Below are positions 1 through 8,094 of a stretch of 64,000 nt of DNA, in pieces. The translations under genes were made by a program, and so were the position numbers. The notes below the pieces were generated by a model. That model was not told where the DNA came from. It did not search any database and was given only the letters and a program-made list of their open reading frames with translations. The stretch comes from Rhizobium sp. (GTDB lineage Bacteria > Pseudomonadota > Alphaproteobacteria > Rhizobiales > Rhizobiaceae), in assembly GCA_019739215.1 (NCBI GenBank), contig JAHHDR010000017.1, forward strand, positions 95,530 through 159,529. Reading direction: 5' to 3'. The first letter of the stretch is position 1. Every line of letters begins with the position of its first letter.

Positions 1-1
1 G

Positions 2-61
2 CTCAGGCAGTTGCTGGGCATGCCCGCACCGGCTGGGCAGGCGGGTGGATCCGGGATCTGA
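2..61 (+). CDS. Possible C-terminal tail of a gene entering from upstream (partial)
   Basis: Frame 2 of the plus strand is open from the window edge to a TGA at 59-61, giving a 19-residue tail that ends PAPAGQAGGSGI. It would converge on the diguanylate cyclase gene whose stop lies at 80. A Gly/Ala-rich tail of this kind is typical of the C-terminus of a bacterial protein, but it is too short to assign to a family or to separate from chance openness in GC-rich DNA. Confidence 0.25.
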   Translation, partial: LRQLLGMPAPAGQAGGSGI

Positions 62-79
62 CGGGCATCGTCGAGTGCC

Positions 80-1342
80 TCAGGTGCCGCCGATGCGGCT
101 GCGGACGTTCATCCGGCTCAGGCGTTGCTCGGTCAGGCCGAGCCGCGTCTCGGCGCCATCCTCAAGGATCGTGTGCATGCGCATGGAAAGGCTGAACATG
201 CGCAACCTGTTGCGGCCTTCGTCCTTGGCGACGTAGAGCGCGCCATCGGCAGCGGCCATGAGGTGGTCGAAATCCACCCCCGCATCGCGCACGGACGCCG
301 CGCCGACCGAGATCGTGATGCGGATGGGGCTGCCCATGAAGGGTATCTGCATTCTTTCGACATCCGCGCGAAGTTCGTCCAGGAAATCCCGCGCCTCGGA
401 TGCCTCGCGGCCGGGAAGGAAAAGGCCGAACTCCTCGCCGCCGAGGCGGCCGAAAATCATGCCGGGTTCGAGCTTGCGGGTCACGAACGTCCCGAAGGCC
501 TGCAGCACGCGGTCACCGCCGAGATGACCATAGCAATCGTTGACCGACTTGAAGAAATCGAGATCGATGATCGCGAGAACGCCGGCCTTGGGTGTCTTCA
601 CCAGCCGGTCCCGGGTTTCCGAAACGAAAAAGCGACGCGTGGCCGTGCCGGTGAGACCGTCGATCTCCGCCGCCAGCCGGTATTTGCGCTCGGCCCGTTC
701 CTTGATCAGCGCAAGGAAGACGAAGGTGCTGAAAATACCCATCATGAAGGCTTCAAGTGCGATGATCGCAACCCAGGCGGCATGGATCTCGCCTGCGCTT
801 TCGGTGGCCGGCAAGAGGGTCGCGAATAGGGTCCGCACGACATAGAAGACGGAATGCACGGAATAAATCAGCACGGTTGCGAGAAACGTCGGCAGACGCT
901 CTTCCTTCCAGCCCCGCCAGGCGGAATTGACGATGTGGATGCAGTAGCTTCCCTGGATCAACATCATCGCGATCGCGCGATAGGCCACGTTGTCGGAAAA
1001 GTCCGGAATGAAGGCATAAGCCGCCAGCCAGGCCACAGGCCCGACAACCAGGAAAACGACGCGCGGCCGGCCGCCCGTAAACTTGTCGAACCCGGCGGCG
1101 ACAAGCGCGAAGGCGAGTGCCATCAGTGCCACCCCGGCGCCGACGGCAAGCCAATGCGGCAGCACCGTTCGGGTTGCGATGAGAGCGGCGCCGAGCACCG
1201 CACTCCACATCGCCACCGCCCACCAGAGGACGGCCTTCTCCCTCTGGTCATGCATCCACACGAGCGTGAGCGCCACAGCAACGATCAACACAGTGATCGC
1301 GATGCAGATCATGACGGTGGGGACACTCAGGACGACGTTCAA
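80..1342 (-). CDS. Membrane-anchored GGDEF diguanylate cyclase
   Basis: Predicted to make cyclic di-GMP from two GTP at the inner membrane. The first about 215 of 420 residues form six or seven hydrophobic segments with no recognisable ligand-binding fold. A GGDEF domain follows at about residues 225-385, with the DGLTG entry motif, DLDFFKSVND, the active-site signature GGEEF (an accepted variant) and the ISVGAA strand. The RxxD product-inhibition site expected just before the signature is absent (KLEPGMIFGR instead), so feedback inhibition by c-di-GMP is probably lost. The start is unclear: TTG at 1342 has a GGGAG about 10 bases upstream, and an ATG at 1312 would remove ten residues. It lies about 100 bases downstream of alaS on the same strand. 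The input signal is unknown. Confidence 0.85.
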   Translation of the reverse strand: MNVVLSVPTVMICIAITVLIVAVALTLVWMHDQREKAVLWWAVAMWSAVLGAALIATRTVLPHWLAVGAGVALMALAFALVAAGFDKFTGGRPRVVFLVVGPVAWLAAYAFIPDFSDNVAYRAIAMMLIQGSYCIHIVNSAWRGWKEERLPTFLATVLIYSVHSVFYVVRTLFATLLPATESAGEIHAAWVAIIALEAFMMGIFSTFVFLALIKERAERKYRLAAEIDGLTGTATRRFFVSETRDRLVKTPKAGVLAIIDLDFFKSVNDCYGHLGGDRVLQAFGTFVTRKLEPGMIFGRLGGEEFGLFLPGREASEARDFLDELRADVERMQIPFMGSPIRITISVGAASVRDAGVDFDHLMAAADGALYVAKDEGRNRLRMFSLSMRMHTILEDGAETRLGLTEQRLSRMNVRSRIGGT

Positions 1343-1443
1343 GGGGGGCGGACTCCCTGGTTCAGGAATCCGCTATCAGAGAAAGCTTAACAAAGCCGGA
1401 ACTTCGCAATGAAATCAGGCTTCAAGCACCGCCAAACGGGGTA

Positions 1444-4124
1444 TCAGCCGAGTGCTGCCGCCACGGCCTCGATCGCCTCGGACGCCTTCGAGCCGTCCGG
1501 GCCGCCGGCCTGGGCCATATCCGGCCTGCCGCCGCCGCCCTTGCCACCCAGCGCCTCGGAGGCGACGCGCACGAGATCGACGGCGGAAAAACGTCCGGTG
1601 AGATCGTCCGTCACCCGCGACCACCGCGCTCGCCTTGCCGTCAGCGGACACGCCGACCAGGGCGACGACGCCGGTGCCCGCCGCCTTCTTGCCCTCGTCG
1701 GCGAGACCCTTGAGGTCGCGGGGCTCGACGCCTGTCAGGACGCGGCCAAGGAACGGGACGCCGCCGATGTCACGCAGGTCCTGGTCGCCGCCACCACCGC
1801 CCGCCCATGGCGAGCTTCTTCTTGGTGTCGGCCAGTTCGCGCTCGAGCTTGCGGCGCTCGTCGACGAGGCTTTCGGACCCGCGCCAGCACGTCGTCAGGC
1901 TGGACCTTGAGGATCGTGGCAAGCTGCTTGACCCGCTCGTCCTGGGTCGCGAGATAGTCGCGGGCGGCCTCGCCGGTCATCGCCTCGATACGGCGCACAC
2001 CCGAGGACACCGCGCTTTCCGATACGATGCGGAACACGCCGATGTCGCCGGTGGCGCGCACGTGGGTGCCGCCGCAAAGCTCGACCGAATAGGTTGCGAT
2101 CGCCGGAATGGCGGCCCATCGAGAGTACGCGGACTTCGTCGCCGTACTTCTCGCCGAACAGCGCCATGGCGCCCGCCTCGATGGCATCGTCCGGCGTCAT
2201 CAGGCGGGTGAGCACCTGTTCGTTGGCGCGAACTTCGGCGTTAACCTCGGCCTCGATCGCGGCGATGTCCTCTTCGGTCAGCGCCTTGGGGTGCGAGAAG
2301 TCGAAGCGCAGGCGATCGGCCGCGACCAGCGAGCCCTTCTGCGTGACATGGTCGCCCAGACGGCCGCGCAGCGCCGCATGCAGCAGGTGCGTCGCCGAGT
2401 GGTTCGCGCGCACCGCATCGCGGCGCTCGACGTTGACCGTCATGGCGACGGCATCACCGACCTTGATCGTGCCCGCCTCGACCGTGCCGCTCATCGCGTG
2501 CAGGCGGCCGAGCGGCTTGGCGGTGTCGATCACGGTGATCTTGAGGCCGTTCGCCGCCGGAGATCGAGCCGCGATCGCCTTCCTGACCACCCGATTCGCC
2601 GTAGAACGGGGTCTGGTTAGTGAGCACGACGACCGCGTCGCCCGCGCTCGCCGACTGGACTTCCTTGCCGTCCTTCACCAGCGCCACGACCTGGCCTTCG
2701 CCGGTGGTCGAGGTGTAGCCGGTGAACTCGCTGGCGCCTTCGCGCTCGGCGATGTCGAACCACACTTCGCTGTCGGCGGCCTGGCCCGAGCCCTTCCACG
2801 CAGGCGCGCGCGGCGGCCTTCTGCTGCGCCATGGCGGCATCGAAGCCCGCCTTGTCGACGGCGATGCCGCGCGAACGCAGGGCGTCCTTCGGTCAGGTCA
2901 TAGGGGAAGCCGAAAGTGTCGTAGAGCTTGAACGCGGTCTCGCCATCGGAAGTTCGCCGCCCTCGCCCATGCCGGCACTCACGGCCTCGTCGAGCAGGCT
3001 CGAGGCCGTTCGCTCCAGCGTGCTTGCGGAACCGGGTACTTCCTCGCGCTCTCAGCGTCTCCGTCGATCAGCGGCCTCGCGCGCGGACCGAGTTCCGGAT
3101 AGGCCGGCGCCCATCTCGCCGGACCAGCGCCGGCACCAGGCGGTGAACATCAGCGGGTCGCGCGCGCCGCAGCAGCTGCGCCATGGCGCATGGCGCGGCG
3201 CATGATGCGGCGCAGCACGTAGCCGCGGCCCTCGTTCGAAGGCAGCACGCCATCGGCCAGCAGGAAGCTGGTCGAGCGCAAGTGGTCGGCGATCACGCGG
3301 TGGCTGGCGCGAGTGTCACCCTCGGCGGGAACGCCGGTCAGGCTTTCCGACGCGGCGATCAGCGCCTTGAAGGTGTCGATGTCGTAGTTGTCGTGGACGC
3401 CCTGCATGACGGCGGAGATGCGCTCCAGACCCATGCCGGTGTCGATCGGAGGGCTTGGGCAGGTTGCCGACGATCTCGCCCGCAGACTGCTCGAACTGCA
3501 TGAAGACGAGGTTCCAGATCTCGATGAAGCGGTCGCCATCCTCTTCCGGCCGAGCCGGGCGGACCGCCCCAGATATGGTCGCCGTGGTCGTAGAAGATCT
3601 CCGAGCACGGGCCGCACGGGCCGGTATCGCCCATGGCCCAGAAATTGTCCGACGTCGGGATGCGGATGATGCGGCTCTCGGGCAGGCCGGCGATCTTCTG
3701 CCAGAGGCCGAAAGCCTCGTCGTCGGTATGATAGACGGTGACCAGCAGCCGGTTCCGATCGATGCCATATTCCCGGGTGATCAGGTTCCAGGCGATGGGT
3801 CGATCGCGCGCTCCTTGAAATAGTCGCCGAACGAGAAAGTTGCCGAGCATTTCGAAGAACGTGTGGTGACGGGCGGTGTAGCCGACGTTGTCGAGGTCGT
3901 TGTGCTTGCCGCCGGCGCGGACGCATTTCTGCGCGCGTGGCAGCGGTGGAATAAGGGCGGTGCTCGAGACCGGTGAAGACGTTCTTGAACTGCACCATGC
4001 CGGCATTGGTGAACATCAGCGTCGGGTCGTTGCGCGGCACGAGCGGCGCGGACGGGACAATCTCGTGTCCGTTCTTCCGGAAATAATCCAGGAAAGCCGT
4101 CCGGATTTCATTCACGCCACTCAT
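1444..4124 (-). pseudogene. alaS: alaS, alanyl-tRNA synthetase, disrupted by many frameshifts (probable sequence errors)
   Basis: Charges tRNA-Ala with alanine. A full-length gene of about 890 codons is recognisable, but the frame changes roughly ten or more times. The N-terminus (MSGVNEIRTAFLDYFRKNGH), the class II motif 2 region ([20 protein letters not shown]), [22 protein letters not shown], the editing-domain NHSATHLLH, the CGGTHV metal motif and the C-terminal DALA/oligomerisation region all appear in order, in different frames, up to TGA at 1444-1446. Shifts I reconstructed include single extra bases near 3940, 3847 (TTT for TT), 3570 and 3455, and one probable missing base near 3805. 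All key motifs survive, and alaS is normally essential and single-copy, so base-calling error is likelier than decay. It lies just downstream of recA, the usual rhizobial order. Confidence 0.9.
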
Positions 4125-4206
4125 GATATGCCTTTCAAACCTTCAAAACGCCTTGATGGCGCCATTTTGGACACCGGCTTTTATCGCCCGGCCCATGCGC
4201 TGTCCA

Positions 4207-4250
4207 GAAAAACAAAGCCCCGGCCCGCCTGTTTCGGCGACGACCGGGGT
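4207..4250 (-). terminator. Rho-independent terminator after recA
   Basis: On the minus strand, CCCCGG and CCGGGG form the outer stem around a 20-base centre that can itself fold. They are followed by CTTTGTTTTT. The element lies between the recA stop and the alaS start, so it probably ends or attenuates recA transcription before alaS. Confidence 0.65.
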
Positions 4251-4295
4251 TCAGTCCTCCGGGTGCGGGACCGCACCGGACATGCGTGGCGCCAA

Positions 4296-5381
4296 TCAAT
4301 CGTCAGGCGAGTTCACTTCCGCTTCCGGCGAACCGTTTTCCAGGAACTTCTCGGCGATCAGGCCGGCGTTCTGGCGCAGCGACAATTCGATCTCCCGGGC
4401 AAGATCGGGATTTTCCTTGAGGAAGGTCTTGGCATTCTCGCGGCCCTGGCCGAGGCGCTGGCTGTTGTAGGAGAACCAGGCACCGGACTTCTCGACGATA
4501 CCGGCCTTGACGCCGAGGTCGACGAGTTCGCCGGTCTTGGAAACGCCTTCGCCATACATGATGTCGAACTCGACCTGCTTGAAGGGCGGAGCCAGCTTGT
4601 TCTTGACGACCTTGACGCGGGTCTGGTTGCCGGTGACTTCCTCGCGATCCTTGACGGAGCCGATGCGGCGGATGTCGAGGCGCACGGACGCATAGAATTT
4701 CAGCGCATTGCCGCCCGTGGTGGTTTCCGGCGAACCATACATCACGCCGATCTTCATGCGGATCTGGTTAATGAAGATGACCATGGTCCTGGACTTGGAG
4801 ATCGAGGCCGTCAGCTTGCGCAGCGCTTGGCTCATCAGGCGCGCCTGGAGACCGGGGAGGCTGTCGCCCATTTCGCCTTCGATTTCGGCGCGTGGCGTCA
4901 GCGCCGCGACCGAATCGACGACGAGGCAATCGATCGCGCCGGAGCGGACCAGCGTATCGGTGATTTCAAGCGCCTGTTCGCCGGTATCGGGCTGCGAGAT
5001 CAGCAGGTTTTCCAGATCGACGCCGAGCTTGCGGGCATAGACGGGGTCCAGCGCGTGTTCGGCATCGACGAAGGCGCAGATGCCGCCCTTCTTCTGGGCC
5101 TCGGCAATCGTCTGCAGCGCCAGCGTGGTCTTGCCAGAGCTTTCCGGCCCATAGATCTCGACAATGCGGCCGCGTGGAAGACCGCCGACGCCGAGCGCGA
5201 TATCGAGGCTCAGCGAACCCGTGGACACCGTCTCGATCTCGACGACATTCTCGTTGGAACCGAGACGCATGATGGAGCCCTTGCCGAACGAGCGCTCGAT
5301 CTGGGAGAGAGCCGCATCCAGTGCCTTGCTTTTGTCCACTGCCTTGTTGTCCTCTACGAGTCGAAGCGAGTTCTGAGCCAT
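4296..5381 (-). CDS. recA: RecA recombinase
   Basis: ATP-dependent DNA strand-exchange protein; it also drives LexA self-cleavage in the SOS response. It has 361 residues, the usual length. The Walker A motif GPESSGKT lies near residue 68, followed by the MAW-type loop, the DSVAAL Walker B region and the [12 protein letters not shown] segment of DNA-binding loop 2. The C-terminus is acidic ([14 protein letters not shown]). I chose the ATG at 5381 because AAGG lies 8 bases upstream. An in-frame GTG three codons earlier would sit on that ribosome site. A LexA-type box lies about 60 bases upstream, and a terminator separates the gene from alaS. The frame is intact, unlike its neighbour. Confidence 0.98.
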   Translation of the reverse strand: MAQNSLRLVEDNKAVDKSKALDAALSQIERSFGKGSIMRLGSNENVVEIETVSTGSLSLDIALGVGGLPRGRIVEIYGPESSGKTTLALQTIAEAQKKGGICAFVDAEHALDPVYARKLGVDLENLLISQPDTGEQALEITDTLVRSGAIDCLVVDSVAALTPRAEIEGEMGDSLPGLQARLMSQALRKLTASISKSRTMVIFINQIRMKIGVMYGSPETTTGGNALKFYASVRLDIRRIGSVKDREEVTGNQTRVKVVKNKLAPPFKQVEFDIMYGEGVSKTGELVDLGVKAGIVEKSGAWFSYNSQRLGQGRENAKTFLKENPDLAREIELSLRQNAGLIAEKFLENGSPEAEVNSPDD

Positions 5382-5439
5382 TGTGTCCACCTTTAGGTTA
5401 TCGGGGCTGCTGAAGCAATGTTCTGGATCGACGCTGTAT

Positions 5440-5454
5440 GTACTCTATTTGTTC
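5440..5454 (-). promoter_or_regulatory. LexA (SOS) box upstream of recA
   Basis: Minus-strand GAAC-N7-GTAC (plus strand GTAC-TCTATTT-GTTC) matches the alphaproteobacterial LexA site GAAC-N7-GAAC / GTTC-N7-GTTC with one mismatch. It lies about 60 bases before the recA ATG, where LexA would repress the recA promoter. Confidence 0.75.
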
Positions 5455-5617
5455 TCATGATGCAAGTGCCATGCAAGTAATTGAACTGCAATTTAAATCG
5501 GGTGCGTGTTCTGTCTTCGTTTCACAAGATGTAGCGGTGTCCGCCTGTTTGCATCGTTCTTGCCGCATGTCCTGTCGCCGGACTATGGATGATTCGAAAC
5601 GCAGGCGGGGTTTGCGC

Positions 5618-6559
5618 ATGACTGACATTCTGGTCCTGGGCGGAGCCCATATCGATCGCCGCGGGCGCATTTCCGGGACGACGGCGCCGGGTGCCTCCAA
5701 CCCCGGCACATGGAAGGAAGAGGCGGGCGGCGGCGCGTTCAACTGCGCGCGCAGCCTGGCGCGGCTCGGCCATGCGGTGACGATGATCTCGCCACGTGGC
5801 GGCGACGCCGAGGGCGAGGCGGTGAGTGCCGCCGCGGTGGCGGCCGGGGTCATCGACCGGCCCTTCACGTTTCTCGATCGCCGGACGCCGAGCTATACGG
5901 CAATCATGGAGCGGGACGGCAACCTGGTGATCGCGCTGGCCGACATGGATCTCTACCGCCTGTTCAGCCCGCGCCGGCTTGGCGTTCGGCAGGTGCGCGA
6001 CCTGATGGACGCGGCCGGCTTCCTGCTTGTTGACGCCAACCTGCCGCCCGAGACGCTCGCCGCGATCGCAAAGGCGGCGGCATCGCAGGCGATCCGGCTG
6101 GCAGGCATCGGCATATCACCGGCCAAGGTCGTGCGTTTCATCGGTCTGCTGCCGTCCTTCGACTGGCTGTTCATGAACGAGGCCGAGGCGCGCGCGCTGA
6201 CCGGCGAGGCGCCGGGCGATCATCGCGCCTGGCCCGGCATCTTGCGGCAGGCGGGGCTGTCGGGTGGCGCCATCACCCGTGGCAGCGGTGAACTCGTCGC
6301 CTGGGACACATCCGGCACGGCGTTCCTCATCCCTCCCCCGCTGGACCGGATCGGCGACGTCACCGGCGCCGGCGATGGTTTTGCGGCCGGCTTTCTGCAC
6401 GGGCGGCTCAATGGTGCCACGCTCGGCGATGCCGTCGTGCATGGCGCCGCCTCGGCCCGGCTGGCACTCGCGAGCGAGATGGCGACGGCAGAAGACCTGA
6501 CGCGTGAACTGCTGATGGGAACGCTGCCGCTTGTGCCAGCTGCAGAAATCGTGTTGTAA
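5618..6559 (+). CDS. psuK: PfkB-family sugar kinase, probable pseudouridine kinase
   Basis: Predicted to phosphorylate pseudouridine to pseudouridine 5'-phosphate, the substrate of the glycosidase encoded 34 bases downstream. The protein has 313 residues with the PfkB signatures: GGGAFNCARSLARLG near residue 36 (sugar site) and VTGAGDGFAAGF near residue 247, which contains the GAGD anion hole and catalytic Asp. The ATG at 5618 is preceded by GGCGGGG. Upstream in-frame codons encode a Cys-rich stretch unlike a protein start. The substrate is inferred from the paired glycosidase, since PfkB kinases are hard to separate by sequence alone. The gene is divergent from recA. Confidence 0.82.
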   Translation: MTDILVLGGAHIDRRGRISGTTAPGASNPGTWKEEAGGGAFNCARSLARLGHAVTMISPRGGDAEGEAVSAAAVAAGVIDRPFTFLDRRTPSYTAIMERDGNLVIALADMDLYRLFSPRRLGVRQVRDLMDAAGFLLVDANLPPETLAAIAKAAASQAIRLAGIGISPAKVVRFIGLLPSFDWLFMNEAEARALTGEAPGDHRAWPGILRQAGLSGGAITRGSGELVAWDTSGTAFLIPPPLDRIGDVTGAGDGFAAGFLHGRLNGATLGDAVVHGAASARLALASEMATAEDLTRELLMGTLPLVPAAEIVL

Positions 6560-6593
6560 GGCGCGAAAATCCGCCGATCCAGGACAAGAAGTC

Positions 6594-7520
6594 ATGACCA
6601 ACGCAAGCTCGCTCCCCGTTTCCTACTCCGCTGAAGTGGCCGCCGCCAAGGCGTCCGGCACGCCGGTCGTGGCACTGGAATCGACCATAATCACCCATGG
6701 CATGCCTTTCCCAGGCAATCTCGAAATGGCCGAGAGCGTCGAGGCGATCATCCGGGCCGAGGGCGCGGTGCCGGCGACGATCGCGGTGATGAAGGGCAAG
6801 TTGCATATCGGGTTGGACCGCGACGAACTGCATGCGCTCGCCCAGGCCACCGACGCGATGAAGCTGTCGCGCGCCGACCTCGCCTTCGCGATCTCCGAGC
6901 GACGGACGGGTGCGACGACAGTGGCGGCCACGATGATCGCCGCGGCGCGGGCCGGCATCCATGTCTTTGCCACCGGCGGCATCGGCGGCGTTCACCGCAA
7001 GGCCGAGGAGAGCTTCGACATTTCCGCCGACCTCGAGGAGTTGTCACGCACGCCGGTCATCGTCGTCTGCGCCGGCGCCAAGGCCATCCTCGACGTGCCC
7101 AAGACGCTGGAAGTGCTCGAAACCAAGGGCGTCCCCGTGGTCACCGTCGGCCAGGACGAATTTCCCGCCTTCTGGTCGCGCGGTTCCGGCCTCAGGAGCC
7201 CGCTCCGCCTCGACAGCGCCGATCGCATCGCCGCCTTCCAGCGTGCGCGGGAAGCCTTCGGCATCGCCGGCGGCATGCTGATCGGCAATCCGGTGCCGGA
7301 GAGAAACGAAATTCCCGGTGTCGAGATGGAAGGCTATATTTCCGAGGCGCTCGCCCGCGCGGACGCTAAGGGAATTACCGGCAAGGCGGTGACGCCCTTC
7401 CTGCTCGCCAGCATCTTCGAGATCACCGAGGGCCGCAGCCTCACGACCAATATCGCACTGGTGGAGAACAATGCGCGGCTGGCGTCTCGAATTGCGGTCG
7501 CCCTCATCCAGACCGGTTGA
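6594..7520 (+). CDS. psuG: Pseudouridine-5'-phosphate glycosidase
   Basis: Reversibly cleaves the C-C glycosidic bond of pseudouridine 5'-phosphate to uracil and ribose 5-phosphate, completing pseudouridine salvage with the upstream kinase. It has 308 residues, the length of the YeiN/IndA family. Family hallmarks seen are ALESTIITHGMPFPGN near the N-terminus, FATGGIGGVHR, the VVCAGAKAILD stretch and the C-terminal LTTNIALVENNA. ATG 6594 was chosen because the homologous region begins soon after it. The gene converges on the DUF924 gene with only 15 bases between stops. No nucleoside transporter is adjacent, so uptake is not explained by this locus. Confidence 0.94.
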   Translation: MTNASSLPVSYSAEVAAAKASGTPVVALESTIITHGMPFPGNLEMAESVEAIIRAEGAVPATIAVMKGKLHIGLDRDELHALAQATDAMKLSRADLAFAISERRTGATTVAATMIAAARAGIHVFATGGIGGVHRKAEESFDISADLEELSRTPVIVVCAGAKAILDVPKTLEVLETKGVPVVTVGQDEFPAFWSRGSGLRSPLRLDSADRIAAFQRAREAFGIAGGMLIGNPVPERNEIPGVEMEGYISEALARADAKGITGKAVTPFLLASIFEITEGRSLTTNIALVENNARLASRIAVALIQTG

Positions 7521-7535
7521 GACATCCCCGCGCGA

Positions 7536-8081
7536 TCACGCGCCACTGTCCAGGAACTGGCGTTCGTCCGCCGTGCTCTGGCGGCCAAGAATGTCGTTCC
7601 GATGCGGGAACCGGCCGAAACGGGCTATGATGTCGCGATAGTGCCGCGCACGCGCCAGATACATGTCGTTGCCCAGCGTCGCGGCCAGGCGCACCGCTTC
7701 ATCCTGGTCGGCGAGATCCTCGCTATGCCCGAACGGAAGGTAGAAGAACACCCGCTCGCGCAACGGCCACTCGCGGTCAAAGCCGCTGACGACAGAGATC
7801 CGGGCGACTGCGCGCGCCTTCGGGTCGCCGTCATGGGCGCGGGGCGAGTTGCGATGAAGATTGCGCGTGAACTGATCGAGAAGGAGGATCAACGCCAGCG
7901 CGCCCTGCGCCGTGTCCTGCCAGTCGTCCAGGTCTCCGGCCAGCGCGTTGTCGACCAACGGTCCGAATTGCCGGCGGATCAAATCGTCGAATTCGGCCGG
8001 CGGGGCGAACCAGTTCTTCTCGTTGCCGGCTTCGAACCAGAATTGAAGGATTGTGACGATCGCGTCGTGTCGCTGCTCCAT
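7536..8081 (-). CDS. DUF924 family protein
   Basis: 181-residue soluble protein of the widespread DUF924 family, whose function is not established. Typical features are the N-terminal LQFWFEAGNEKNWF, QGALALILLLDQFTRNL and the FFYLPFGHSEDLADQDEAV segment, which together suggest an all-helical fold. ATG 8081 has a strong ribosome site (GGAGGAGCG). That site starts almost immediately after the cckA stop at 8095, so this gene is probably the second gene of a cckA transcript. The neighbourhood does not suggest a substrate. Confidence 0.85.
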   Translation of the reverse strand: MEQRHDAIVTILQFWFEAGNEKNWFAPPAEFDDLIRRQFGPLVDNALAGDLDDWQDTAQGALALILLLDQFTRNLHRNSPRAHDGDPKARAVARISVVSGFDREWPLRERVFFYLPFGHSEDLADQDEAVRLAATLGNDMYLARARHYRDIIARFGRFPHRNDILGRQSTADERQFLDSGA

Positions 8082-8094
8082 CGCTCCTCCGGTC

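Noticed and set aside
1444..4124. True decay of alaS
   Set aside because: Every catalytic and editing motif is intact and in order, reconstructed shifts are single-base indels, and unrelated normally essential genes nearby show the same pattern. Error is the simpler reading, though unproven.
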